A DNA stretch of 64,000 nt, from contig NZ_CP094241.1 in NCBI RefSeq assembly GCF_022749495.1, positions 1,798,001 through 1,862,000 of the forward strand. Direction: 5' to 3'. The translations under genes were made by a program, and so were the position numbers. The notes under the pieces were generated by a model. The model ran no database searches and had not been told where the DNA came from. It worked only from the letters and a program-made list of their open reading frames with translations. This document shows, piece after piece, positions 48,974-56,859 of this stretch. Each line of letters begins with the position of its first letter. Positions within the stretch are counted from its first letter, which is position 1. Origin of the DNA: Neisseria macacae ATCC 33926 (GTDB lineage: Bacteria > Pseudomonadota > Gammaproteobacteria > Burkholderiales > Neisseriaceae).

Positions 48974-49924
48974 ATGCGCAAACTGCAAAACACGCTCTAC
49001 ATCACCACCCAAGGCAGTTATTTGCACAAAGAGCGGGAGACGCTGGTGGTGGAGCAGGAGCGTAAGAAGGTAGCGCAGTTGCCGGTGCATTCCATCGGGC
49101 ATATTTTCTGTTTCGGGAATGTGCTGGTGTCGCCGTTTTTGTTGGGGTTTTGCGGTGAAAATAATGTGAATTTGGCGTTTTTTACCGAAAACGGACGTTT
49201 CTTGGGGCGGCTTCAGGGGCGGCAGAGCGGCAATGTGCTGCTGCGTCGGGCGCAGTATCGGGTGTCGGAGCAAAATCCCGTGCCGATTGCGCGCAATATC
49301 ATCGCGGCGAAGATTCAGGCGAGTAAGCGGGTGCTTCAGCGGCAGATTCGTAATTATGGCGAAAATGCGGCGATTCAAAGTGCGGTCAATGCTTTGAATA
49401 TTTCGCTGCGGCAGTTGAAGGGCGCGGCGGAGCTGGACGTGGTACGCGGCATTGAGGGCGATGCGGCGGCGCATTATTTTGGCGTATTCGGGCAGCTTTT
49501 GAGCGAAAAAAGCGGCTTTTCTTTTGACGGGCGCAACCGCCGTCCGCCCAGAGACGGGGTGAACGCGCTACTGTCGTTTGTGTACAGCATCTTGGGCAAG
49601 GACATTAGCGGCGCGCTGCAAGGCGTGGGGCTCGGTCCTCAGGTGGGCTTTCTGCACGCCGACCGACCGGGGCGCGACAGTTTGGCGCAAGATATTTTGG
49701 AAGAATTCCGCGCATGGTGGGTGCTTTCCTTGATTAACCGCGGGCAAATCAAACCGCAGGATCTTGTTACCGAGGCAAGCGGTGCGGTAAACCTGAAAGC
49801 CGAGGCGCGTAAGCTGTTGTTCCAAGCTTTGCAGGCGAAAAAGCAGGAAAAAATCGTTCATCCGTTTTTTGGGGAGGAAGTGGAAATCGGGCTGTTGCCG
49901 TATATATTCAGGCAATGCTGTTAG
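48974..49924 (+). CDS. cas1: CRISPR-associated integrase Cas1, type I-C
   Basis: Integrates new spacers as a complex with Cas2. From ATG 48974 it is 316 residues. MRKLQNTLYITTQGSYLHKE is the usual type I-C start and follows AAGGAG; an upstream ATG at 48947 would add an unlikely extension. Catalytic residues lie in ELDVVRGIEGDAAAHYFGVF (Glu), VGFLHADRPGRDSLAQDILE (His and Asp) and the following Glu. The gene is intact. Confidence 0.95.
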   Translation: MRKLQNTLYITTQGSYLHKERETLVVEQERKKVAQLPVHSIGHIFCFGNVLVSPFLLGFCGENNVNLAFFTENGRFLGRLQGRQSGNVLLRRAQYRVSEQNPVPIARNIIAAKIQASKRVLQRQIRNYGENAAIQSAVNALNISLRQLKGAAELDVVRGIEGDAAAHYFGVFGQLLSEKSGFSFDGRNRRPPRDGVNALLSFVYSILGKDISGALQGVGLGPQVGFLHADRPGRDSLAQDILEEFRAWWVLSLINRGQIKPQDLVTEASGAVNLKAEARKLLFQALQAKKQEKIVHPFFGEEVEIGLLPYIFRQCC

Positions 49925-49980
49925 CACGCCATTTGCGCGGGGATTTAGCGGGATATCCGCCATTTTTGATGAGATAGGTT

Positions 49981-50037
49981 TGCAGGCTGCCTGAAAACAG
50001 GTCGGACGTTTTCAGACGACCTCTAAAGCAGCCTGCA
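49981..50037 (+). repeat. Hairpin between cas1 and cas2 carrying mixed uptake-sequence dialects
   Basis: TGCAGGCTGC (49981-49990) and GCAGCCTGCA (50028-50037) form a perfect 10-bp stem. Inside it lie AGGCTGCCTGAA (Simonsiella-type dialect) and a reverse copy TTTTCAGACGACCT (local dialect). It could attenuate transcription of cas2. Confidence 0.6.
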
Positions 50038-50051
50038 CATGGGAATATAAA

Positions 50052-50345
50052 ATGCTGATGCTGATTACTTACGATATTTCGCTGGAGGACGCGGAAGGAC
50101 AGGCAAGACTGCGGCGCGTGGCGAAATTGTGTTTGGACTATGGCGTGCGTGTGCAGTATTCAGTGTTCGAATGCGACATCGCGCCCGACCAGTGGGTTGT
50201 TTTAAAAGACAAACTCTTGAAAACCTACAACCCCGAAACCGACAGCCTGCGCTTTTACCATCTGGGCAGCAAATGGCGGCGCAAAGTGGAACACCACGGC
50301 GCGAAGCCAGCGGTGGATGTGTTCAAGGATACGTTGATTGTGTGA
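50052..50345 (+). CDS. cas2: CRISPR-associated endoribonuclease Cas2
   Basis: The 97-residue structural partner of Cas1 in spacer acquisition. MLMLITYDISLEDAEGQARL carries the conserved Asp after the first beta strand, and VRVQYSVFECDIAPDQWVVL is the second strand motif of the ferredoxin-like fold. It lies 127 bp after cas1, across a hairpin, and is followed by the array leader. Confidence 0.96.
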   Translation: MLMLITYDISLEDAEGQARLRRVAKLCLDYGVRVQYSVFECDIAPDQWVVLKDKLLKTYNPETDSLRFYHLGSKWRRKVEHHGAKPAVDVFKDTLIV

Positions 50346-50448
50346 ATCGCCAACCTACAGTTCTCATGAAAATGCTGCAAGGTTGGCGAACTGGGATTGT
50401 TCTTTAACAATCAGGATATTGTGAATGCGGGTGTAACAGAAAAGGCTG

Positions 50449-50457
50449 TGTTATACT
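50449..50457 (+). promoter_or_regulatory. Extended -10 promoter in the CRISPR leader
   Basis: TGTTATACT matches an extended -10 element (TGn plus TATACT), about 78 bp before the first repeat. No good -35 is present, as expected for this class. The leader spans 50346-50534 between cas2 and the array. Confidence 0.5.
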
Positions 50458-50534
50458 CGCGTTCACGCTTTTCTTAGGAGCTTAGCGAAATCAGGGCTGC
50501 GAAACCTGATGGAGCAAGGCTTTTGAGAGAGGCT

Positions 50535-51026
50535 CAGCCGCCTTTAGGCGGCTGTGTGTTGAAACAGCCGACCGTTATCTTGAATGGGTTAAGAAACAGC
50601 AGCCGCCTTTAGGCGGCTGTGTGTTGAAACAGGGATAAAGGCAACGAATCCCAATGCATCAAAACCAGCCGCCTTTAGGCGGCTGTGTGTTGAAACAGGG
50701 ATAAAGGCAACGAATCCCAATGCATCAAAACCAGCCGCCTTTAGGCGGCTGTGTGTTGAAACCTGCGTACTCTTACACCATCAAGGGCGCGCCGCCCAGC
50801 CGCCTTTAGGCGGCTGTATGTTGAAACAACGGACAAATCGAAGGCAAGAATTTCGACTATTCCAGCCGCCTTTAGGCGGCTGTGTGTTGAAACATCGGCT
50901 CAGTCGCAGAACCGCGCATATCTGGATTCATCCGCCTTCGGGCGGCTGTGTGTTGAAACGGGCGGTAAAGTGAAGTCATGCCGCCGTCTGTTTGCCAGCC
51001 GCCTTCAGGCAGCTATATATCAGTAC
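50535..51026 (+). CRISPR. Type I-C CRISPR array, 8 repeats and 7 spacers
   Basis: Repeats of 31 bp start CAGCCGCCTTTAGGCGGCTG and end TGTGTTGAAAC: an 8-bp stem plus an 11-base 5' handle typical of type I-C. Starts are 50535, 50600, 50666, 50732, 50797, 50863, 50929 and 50996. Spacers are 34-36 bp. Spacers 2 and 3 are identical. Repeat 5 has one change (GTATG), repeat 7 has a TTCG loop, and repeat 8 (50996-51026) is strongly degenerate and marks the leader-distal end. The leader and cas2 lie on the left, so new spacers enter at 50566. Confidence 0.97.
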
Positions 51027-51104
51027 AACTCAGAGATTTCTTACAACAAAGGTCGTCTGAAAACTGAACTGGCCCCCAAATCTTGGACGCTCATAAAAGC
51101 CTAT

Positions 51105-51968
51105 TCAGGCGCTCTGTGCAAGCTGGGTTCTGTATGCGACAGGACTCAGCTTTTTCAATTTCAAACTGCAACGCTCCCGGTTGTAGTAATCCATATAGTC
51201 ATCTATCTGCTTCATCAATTCATCTACCGTCAATTCACCTGCGTTATAGAAACACTCCGTCTTCAACACCGCAAAGAAGCTTTCCATCGGCGCATTGTCC
51301 CAACAGTTCGCCTTTCGCGACATGCTTTGAACCATGGAATGCTCCGCAAGCAATTCCCTATACCCCGCCGTACGGTACAGCACACCTTGGTCCGAATGAA
51401 GCATCGTTCCTTTATCAGTCAGACGGGGGGCGGCTTTTTCGAGCATTTCCTTCACCATTTCGCTGTCGGCTCTGCGGCTCATGGCGTAGGCGACGATCTC
51501 GCGGTTGAACAAGTCCAAGATTGGCGAGAGGTACAGTTTGCCGTCCTTTCCTTTGAGTTCGGTAACGTCGGTCAGCCATTTTTCGTTGGGCTTTTCAGCT
51601 TTGAATAGGCGTTTGAGGAGGTGCTCCGATATCTCGCCCATGGCGGGATGGCGGTAGGCTTTTTTCGCCCGTATGAGGGCTTTCAGTTCCAACTGCTTCA
51701 TCAACCGCGCCACTTTTTTGCGGTTCCAATCTAATGCGGCGGCAATGCGCCTTTGTCCGTAGCGTCCTTTATGCCGCCGGTAGGTTTCGACAAGGAGTGC
51801 TTTGTCGGCTGCGTCGGGATCGGGTCGGTCTTGGTGATGGTAGTAAAAGCTGCTTTTGGGCAGGTTTGCGATGTGCAGCAGGTATTTGAGCGGGTGTTGC
51901 GCCCTCAGTGTTTGGACGGTTTGGCTTTGTCCTTTTCGGTCTGTTTTTGGCTGAGGGCTTTTAACTCC
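51105..51968 (-). CDS. IS3 transposase OrfB (catalytic DDE part)
   Basis: About 287 residues in the -1 frame relative to OrfA, made as a fusion by frameshifting. The rve-type integrase core is complete: WLTDVTELKGKDGKLYLSPI (first Asp), TMLHSDQGVLYRTAGYRELL (second Asp) and CWDNAPMESFFAVLKTECFY (Glu). It ends SPVAYRTQLAQSA. An HTH_21-type segment, RRHKGRYGQRRIAAALDWNR, precedes the core. The start given is only where the frames overlap, around a CCAAAAACAG run; no independent start is obvious. Confidence 0.88.
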   Translation of the reverse strand, partial: GVKSPQPKTDRKGQSQTVQTLRAQHPLKYLLHIANLPKSSFYYHHQDRPDPDAADKALLVETYRRHKGRYGQRRIAAALDWNRKKVARLMKQLELKALIRAKKAYRHPAMGEISEHLLKRLFKAEKPNEKWLTDVTELKGKDGKLYLSPILDLFNREIVAYAMSRRADSEMVKEMLEKAAPRLTDKGTMLHSDQGVLYRTAGYRELLAEHSMVQSMSRKANCWDNAPMESFFAVLKTECFYNAGELTVDELMKQIDDYMDYYNRERCSLKLKKLSPVAYRTQLAQSA

Positions 51969-52255
51969 TTTAGGTAGGCGACCTCTGCGCGCATATAGCA
52001 CAACTCTTCGATAAGCTCTGCCTGCGTTTTTTCTTGGTCGGGTTTGTCGGCGATGAAGGGGTTTTTGCGGTGTTGGGGCATGGTTTTGGATTGGGGATGT
52101 TCGAGTGCGCCGATACCGCCTTCTTGATAGGCGCGTATCCATCGTCTCAGGTGGGTTCGGGAAATGCCGTAGTGGTCTGCGGTACGCTGTTGGCTGCGTA
52201 TATGCAGGTAGTGGAGTACGGCTTGGTATTTGAAGTGTAATGTATATTTGCTCAT
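51905..52255 (-). CDS. IS3 transposase OrfA (helix-turn-helix part)
   Basis: 116 residues from MSKYTLHFKYQAVLHYLHIR: a helix-turn-helix with TADHYGISRTHLRRWIRAYQ, then a Glu/Lys/Leu-rich coiled coil (ELIEELCYMRAEVAYLKELK) typical of IS3 OrfA multimerisation. It ends 60 bases into the OrfB frame. The ATG at 52255 is used instead of one inside the terminal repeat. Confidence 0.88.
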   Translation of the reverse strand: MSKYTLHFKYQAVLHYLHIRSQQRTADHYGISRTHLRRWIRAYQEGGIGALEHPQSKTMPQHRKNPFIADKPDQEKTQAELIEELCYMRAEVAYLKELKALSQKQTEKDKAKPSKH

Positions 52256-52416
52256 AAAAAAACTGCACCTTGTGAGTTGGAGGGGATGTCCAACTTTTGG
52301 GGTGCAGTTCAAACTTATCAATCGGTTTTCAGACGACCTTTTTCAGCCATCAAAATAAGCCCGATACTTTGGAATAGGCTATGGGCATCAGACAGATAGG
52401 TCAGCCGATTCGGGCA

Positions 52417-53154
52417 TCAGAATTTCACACCTTTATGTAAGGCTACGATGCCTGCGCTCATATTATGGTAATCAACGCTGTCGAAACCGGCATCCAGCAT
52501 CATTTGTTTCAATGTTTCCTGATCGGGGTGCATGCGGATGGATTCTGCCAGATATTGATAGCTGTCTGCGTCTTTGGCAATGAGTTTGCCCATGACCGGC
52601 AGCAGTTTGAAGGAATACAAATCGTATGCGCCTTCCAGTGGTTTGTAGACTTTGGAAAATTCCAACACCAAGAGCGTTCCGCCCGGTTTGAGCACACGGT
52701 ACATTTCTTTGAGCGCGGCATCTTTGTGGGTCATGTTGCGCAAACCGAAAGCAACGGAAACCAAGTTGAAATAGTTGTCGGGAAACGGCAATTTTTCGGC
52801 ATCGGCCAGCGATACGGGCAGAATCAAACCTTCATTCAGCAGTCTGTCTCTGCCCACTGTCAGCATGGATGAGTTGATGTCGGTCAGCCACACTTCGCCC
52901 TCTTTGCCCACACGCTTGGCCCAGCCGCGCGACAGGTCGCCGGTACCGCCGGCGATATCCAGCACTTTATCGCCCTTTTTCAGACGGGCGGTATTGATGG
53001 TGAAATGTTTCCAAACGCGGTGCAGGCCGGCAGACATGACATCGTTCATGATGTCGTAGTTTTTGGCTACGGAATGGAACACTTCGGCCACTTTACCTGC
53101 CTTTTCTTCTTCGTTTACGGTAGTGAAACCGAAATGGGTTTTGTGGTCGCTCAT
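52417..53154 (-). CDS. ubiE: Ubiquinone/menaquinone biosynthesis C-methyltransferase
   Basis: Methylates 2-polyprenyl-6-methoxy-1,4-benzoquinol (and demethylmenaquinol) using S-adenosylmethionine. The 245 residues have the class I motif [20 protein letters not shown], the UbiE signatures [20 protein letters not shown] and [16 protein letters not shown], and the C-terminal [16 protein letters not shown]. The IS3 element interrupted the terminator region just downstream. A gene for a DUF971 protein lies upstream, a common beta-proteobacterial pairing. Confidence 0.96.
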   Translation of the reverse strand: MSDHKTHFGFTTVNEEEKAGKVAEVFHSVAKNYDIMNDVMSAGLHRVWKHFTINTARLKKGDKVLDIAGGTGDLSRGWAKRVGKEGEVWLTDINSSMLTVGRDRLLNEGLILPVSLADAEKLPFPDNYFNLVSVAFGLRNMTHKDAALKEMYRVLKPGGTLLVLEFSKVYKPLEGAYDLYSFKLLPVMGKLIAKDADSYQYLAESIRMHPDQETLKQMMLDAGFDSVDYHNMSAGIVALHKGVKF

Positions 53155-53208
53155 AGAGGTGCTTTCCTAAAATAATCTGAAATCAATATGGTTCAAACGG
53201 TATTTCGA

Positions 53209-53243
53209 TTTTCAGACGACCTTGCTCTAGGGGTCGTCTGAAA
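53209..53243 (-). terminator. Inverted-DUS terminator
   Basis: TTTTCAGACGACCTTG and CTAGGGGTCGTCTGAAAG with a very short loop, just past the stop of the 79-residue gene on the minus strand. Confidence 0.6.
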
Positions 53244-53249
53244 GTTTAA

Positions 53250-53489
53250 TCATTGAGAGGCAAACCTGTCTTTCAATTTGTTCATGGCTATGCCGAATGC
53301 TGAAATTTCATCTCTGAAGGTGATGGTGTTTTTATCATCATTCACGATATGCTTTTTGCGGACCGGCTTAGCGTAGTCTATCAAATGGATGGCTAAATAA
53401 TCTTTTTTATTCAGGTAACAACGCAACTCGCCCGTGCAGTGGCATTGTACCCTCAAGACCGTATCTTTCCAGCCGATTCTGTTTGACAT
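53250..53489 (-). CDS. Hypothetical 79-residue protein
   Basis: Starts MSNRIGWKDTVLRVQCHCTG; contains CHCTGELRCYLNKKDYLAIH with three Cys and a His in close spacing, which could bind metal, and ends AFGIAMNKLKDRFASQ. I do not recognise a family. It is basic and has no signal peptide or membrane helix, so it is probably cytoplasmic. It lies between ubiE and the DUF971 gene on the same strand, with a DUS-pair terminator directly after. Moderate confidence that it is real: a single clean frame, but no clear ribosome site. Confidence 0.5.
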   Translation of the reverse strand: MSNRIGWKDTVLRVQCHCTGELRCYLNKKDYLAIHLIDYAKPVRKKHIVNDDKNTITFRDEISAFGIAMNKLKDRFASQ

Positions 53490-53592
53490 CAGACAGGCTG
53501 ATATATTTTTTCAAGCGAGGAACAGAGCTGCTTTGCCGACATCCTGCTGTCCGTCACAATGCCGCTTCAAAAAGAACAAACACGCTCAGTAA

Positions 53593-54024
53593 TCAATGAT
53601 GCCCGCCACAACCGCCGCTGCCGCAGGAATGCTTTTTACCGGCAATAAGGTCGGCGGCACTCGGTATTCTGGAAGCTCCGGCTTCTTTTAACCTGCGGAG
53701 ATAATCCTGCCAAAGCACATCATAATCGTAAGCCAATTTGTAAAGATAAGCCCAGTCATACAAACCGCTATTATGACCGTCTGAAAAAGTAATTTTGAGC
53801 GCATACTGACCGACAGGGTCTAAATCAGAAATCGTGACTTCTGCTTTACCCGTCTGCAAGACATCTTGTCCCGCGCCATGTCCGCGCACTTCGGCGCTTG
53901 GAGAATAAACGCGGAGAAATTCGGCAGGAAGGGTTTTGCGTTCGCCGCGATAAACCAAAACCAAAGCCGATCGGTCATGTTGCAAACGGATTTCTTCAGG
54001 AATGTTGTTATCAACTTGGTTCAT
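53593..54024 (-). CDS. DUF971 domain protein
   Basis: 143 residues. The DUF971 (gamma-butyrobetaine hydroxylase N-terminal-like) domain spans about 8-100: PEEIRLQHDRSALVLVYRGE, LPAEFLRVYSPSAEVRGHG, and VGQYALKITFSDGHNSGLYD with WAYLY. The C-terminus is Cys/His-rich, HSCGSGGCGGHH, a probable metal-binding tail. Family members occur beside ubiE and in Fe-S assembly contexts; the exact role is unknown. Confidence 0.88.
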   Translation of the reverse strand: MNQVDNNIPEEIRLQHDRSALVLVYRGERKTLPAEFLRVYSPSAEVRGHGAGQDVLQTGKAEVTISDLDPVGQYALKITFSDGHNSGLYDWAYLYKLAYDYDVLWQDYLRRLKEAGASRIPSAADLIAGKKHSCGSGGCGGHH

Positions 54025-54054
54025 GTCATACCCCCATTTTCTTTCGCAGCACCG

Positions 54055-54258
54055 CTACCCGGATTGAAAAACGCCGCCCAAAAACGCAAACAGCAAGATT
54101 AAAATGAGCGAAAAACGGATCAGCGCAATCCGCATCGACATATCCAAGCCCAAATCAAACACTGCCAAAACCACATATATCAGGAAAGAAAGCATCATCA
54201 GTCCGATACAGATAAAGGCATAACGCGTATGGGCGGCAATTTTCGGATGGCGGATCAT
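54055..54258 (-). CDS. Small two-helix membrane protein
   Basis: 67 residues from MIRHPKIAAHTRYAFICIGL: helix 1 about 14-34 (AFICIGLMMLSFLIYVVLAV), helix 2 about 45-63 (IALIRFSLILILLFAFLGGV), ending FQSG. I choose ATG 54258 because the upstream codons in this frame would cross a DUS-rich non-coding stretch and the neighbouring CAP gene's terminator. The stop lies 30 bp before the DUF971 gene. No known family recognised. Confidence 0.6.
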   Translation of the reverse strand: MIRHPKIAAHTRYAFICIGLMMLSFLIYVVLAVFDLGLDMSMRIALIRFSLILILLFAFLGGVFQSG

Positions 54259-54365
54259 TGTTTGAGAAACAAGAAATAAAATTTCCGCTATTCTAACAGT
54301 TTTACGGTTCACCCAAACAATAAAGTATCTTGCCCTACCCTGCTTTGTCTTGTTGCGTATGAAAG

Positions 54366-54405
54366 AAGGTCGTCTGAAAACCTGTTTGTGTTTCAGACGA
54401 CCTTG
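54366..54405 (-). terminator. Inverted-DUS terminator after the CAP-domain gene
   Basis: AAGGTCGTCTGAAAACC and TTTCAGACGACCTTG with a short loop, 5-10 bases past the minus-strand stop. Confidence 0.7.
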
Positions 54406-54409
54406 ATTG

Positions 54410-55699
54410 CTATTGCCAGATATAAAGTAAGACCGCCTTATCATTTTCTTCTTTCGGCGTTAACCGGACATCATCGCCTTTGTCTCCGGTAACCCGTACC
54501 ACCATACCGCCGATCTGACGCTCCATGACTTCGAGTTTCGCTTTGCCACGTTGGCGGTAAACATACTCCTCGCATTCCCGCTGACACCAAAAATCCTTCC
54601 AATGAATGAAATATTTCTTACCCGATTCAACTGCCAATTTTTCTCCGCCTTTAACGATAAAGTAAGGATAATCAGGCTTTTTCGTTCGGAAAGTCCATTC
54701 GGCTTTTTCAGATTTGCCATTGCGCTCATACTCGAATACGGCACGATACGCGGTATCGTATTCCAAAGGCAATAAAGGAAATAAGGCAAATTGACGATCA
54801 GAAAACGTTTGATTCGGATCATTGCTTGCCGTCAACACCTTGACCTTCTCTATCTCGGATTTGCCCTGATAAAGCTTGAACGACCGCATTTTGATTTTTC
54901 CGGCAGATTCCGAAAAAGCGATACTGACCGGATTGCCGGTAAATTCGTGTCCCGGCATGGGATCGGGGCGTTCGCCGTGAAAATCCGGCATGGCAAAATC
55001 ACCTTGCGGATAAACGACATATAAGAACTCGCGTTGCGCCTTGACTTCGTCCGCATAAACAATGGCATTGTTGTTGCAGGCATTTTGATAATAACGCCGC
55101 CCCGGTTCAGGATAAACCCTGCCTAAACCGCAATAAAAATTAAACTGATGATTTCCCTGATTGATGGCAACCGATATCCGCCCATCACGATGCTCAAATG
55201 CCGCACCGGCTTCATCAATGCCTTGTTCCAACAGAGAGAAGCGGTGATAAATAGCGGTCATCAAACCGTCAATCTGCTGCTGAACCGGCAAATTGGTATC
55301 CATATCTTCAGGATACGGATAAAAACCGGTGGTGATATTTTCATGTACGCCATCATAAAGATAACCGACCTTGCGGGCGCGTTCATTCGGGCGGTAACCG
55401 GTAAAAAACGGATTGCTGCGATGACGTTCGTCATGACCGTCTTCGGGGTTCTGCAACAAATAACGCGCATGATTGCGGGCGGACTTTTCTAAAACCGACG
55501 AATACGCCAAAGTCGGCAGCCCCGCGCCTGCACGCAAAAAATTCAGGTAAGCCAATCCGCCGAATGAAGACACGGAAGACCTGTCATGCGGCGACTCAGC
55601 ATGAATCAGTTCGTCCTGAGAAATTCTATGGTTTTGCTGATAATAAAAAAAACCGAAAGCCGCAGCCAACAGCGCAAGCCAGAAAATGAGATTTTTCAT
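54410..55699 (-). CDS. CAP (SCP/PR1-like) domain envelope protein
   Basis: 429 residues with an N-terminal signal anchor (KNLIFWLALLAAAFGFFYYQ). A CAP domain spans about 45-195: AYLNFLRAGAGLPTLAYSSV, KSARNHARYLLQNPEDGHDE (His), VHENITTGFYP (Glu) and HRFSLLEQGIDEAGAAFEH (second His) keep the usual CAP cavity residues. The C-terminal half (about 230-429) has beta-sandwich-like strands with FRTKKPDYPYFIVKGGEKLA and a Cys pair in FWCQRECEEY; it is not recognised. Probably periplasmic or surface-exposed; function unknown. Confidence 0.85.
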   Translation of the reverse strand: MKNLIFWLALLAAAFGFFYYQQNHRISQDELIHAESPHDRSSVSSFGGLAYLNFLRAGAGLPTLAYSSVLEKSARNHARYLLQNPEDGHDERHRSNPFFTGYRPNERARKVGYLYDGVHENITTGFYPYPEDMDTNLPVQQQIDGLMTAIYHRFSLLEQGIDEAGAAFEHRDGRISVAINQGNHQFNFYCGLGRVYPEPGRRYYQNACNNNAIVYADEVKAQREFLYVVYPQGDFAMPDFHGERPDPMPGHEFTGNPVSIAFSESAGKIKMRSFKLYQGKSEIEKVKVLTASNDPNQTFSDRQFALFPLLPLEYDTAYRAVFEYERNGKSEKAEWTFRTKKPDYPYFIVKGGEKLAVESGKKYFIHWKDFWCQRECEEYVYRQRGKAKLEVMERQIGGMVVRVTGDKGDDVRLTPKEENDKAVLLYIWQ

Positions 55700-55713
55700 A
55701 TTGTTATAAATAG

Positions 55714-55869
55714 ATAGTGGATTAAATTTAAATCAGGATAAGGCGACGAAGCCGCAGACAGTACAGATAGTACGGAACCGATTCACTTGGTGCTTCAGCA
55801 CCTTAGAGAATCGTTCTCTTTGAGCTAAGGCGAGGCAACGCCGTACTGGTTTAAAGTTAATCCACTATA
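55714..55869. repeat. Correia repeat (CREE)
   Basis: A 156-bp full-length copy upstream of the CAP gene. The left end is slightly degenerate (GATAGTGGATTAAATTTAAA); the right end is TTAATCCACTATA. Confidence 0.92.
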
Positions 55870-55995
55870 AGTAAGAAGACGGCTAAAGATATGCCCATTT
55901 CATTGCCAATCCCGAATCATACAGGATAAAGGTCGTCTGAAAAACCAAAACCCCGACTACAAACCATGTAATCGGGGTCGGCATTAAAAAAAGAC

Positions 55996-56262
55996 TTAGT
56001 ATTGGTATTGATTCTGCTCAGGATATTGGTTCTGCGCCGGGTAGGGATATTGATTCTGTCCGGACATTTGAGGCTGTACTTGTTGGCGGTTGTCGATTCT
56101 GCTGCCGGTACGTTCCAATGCCTGACCTGCCTTACCGATACCGTGTCCAATACCGCTGACAGAACGCCCGATAATGCGTGAACCATCTTCCCGAACGCCG
56201 TTCCAAGTATTGTGACAGCCTGCCAAAGTCAATAAAACCAGTGCAACAGATAATGCTTTCAT
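55996..56262 (-). CDS. Small lipoprotein with Asn/Gln/Tyr/Pro-rich tail
   Basis: 88 residues. Lipobox LTLAGCHNTW (Cys 16), then NGVREDGSRIIGRSVSGIGH with GIGKAGQALERTG, resembling entericidin-like lipoproteins. The C-terminus is a short degenerate repeat: QNQYPYPAQNQYPEQNQYQY. It shares C-x-x-TW-x-G-x-x-(D/E)D with the 73-residue lipoprotein at 2588. A DUS core lies after the stop. The CTCCT-complement ribosome site is strong (AGGAGCAC before the ATG). Confidence 0.8.
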   Translation of the reverse strand: MKALSVALVLLTLAGCHNTWNGVREDGSRIIGRSVSGIGHGIGKAGQALERTGSRIDNRQQVQPQMSGQNQYPYPAQNQYPEQNQYQY

Positions 56263-56466
56263 GATGTGCTCCTATCGTTAGTATAGCCAATCCGCAGCTT
56301 TAAAAACTGCGGGTATGTTCCCATTGACAGTAATCAATCTCAGAGAGTTTATCGATTTTCCTGATTTTACGAGCGCATAACAAAAACACTTGGTAAGAGT
56401 CATAAATATTTTCAGACGACCTTTTGTACATCTGTCCTTAAGATGTCTGAATATGCTCTTGAAGAA

Positions 56467-56751
56467 TCAAACCTCCAAGTTTTTACGCCACAACACCAAC
56501 AGTTTGCCGATATGCTGAACCAGTTGCGCATCGACGGCTTCGCACAATGCATTGCAAATTTCAACGCGCTCGGCGCGGTCGTCGCCGAATACACGGACTT
56601 TGATTAACTCATGCGCCGTCAGGGCGGCATCGGTTTCTTTGATAACGGACTCGGTCAAACCTTGCTGTCCCACCATTACAACAGGATGAAGGTGATGGGC
56701 GCGGGCTTTCAATTCCAAAATTTCTTTAGTGCTTAATTTATTGTCAGTCAT
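56467..56751 (-). CDS. yhbY: YhbY family RNA-binding (CRM domain) protein
   Basis: 94 residues forming a single CRM domain, which binds pre-50S ribosomal RNA. Visible are LKARAHHLHPVVMVGQQGLT with the conserved G-x-x-G-like loop, ESVIKETDAALTAHELIKVR and the late VQHIGKLLVLWRKN. Divergent from rlmE-ftsH across 108 bp, a very common bacterial arrangement (rlmE, yhbY and ftsH all touch ribosome assembly or membrane quality control). Confidence 0.93.
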   Translation of the reverse strand: MTDNKLSTKEILELKARAHHLHPVVMVGQQGLTESVIKETDAALTAHELIKVRVFGDDRAERVEICNALCEAVDAQLVQHIGKLLVLWRKNLEV

Positions 56752-56859
56752 GTTCTAGTGCTTGAAAAGAAAGAATAATGCGGCATTGTACGCGATTTGG
56801 CGCAATCTCGGGGGAAAATAACGTACAATACGGCGTTTCTCTAAATCATTAAATAAATT

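Larger units (their letters stand above)
51065..52311 (-). mobile_element. IS3-family insertion sequence (IS150-like group)
   Basis: A 1247-bp element with imperfect terminal inverted repeats: TGAACTGGCCCCCAAATCTT at the left and, on the other strand at the right, TGAACTGCACCCCAAAAGTT. The sequence AAC is present at both flanks (51062-51064 and 52312-52314), which would be a 3-bp target duplication. It sits inside an inverted-DUS hairpin whose halves now flank the element. It encodes a two-frame transposase on the minus strand. Confidence 0.9.

Noticed and set aside
51969..52268. N-terminal extension of the IS3 OrfB frame
   Set aside because: It overlaps OrfA entirely and reads as Arg/Pro-rich noise; OrfB is expected as a frameshift fusion.
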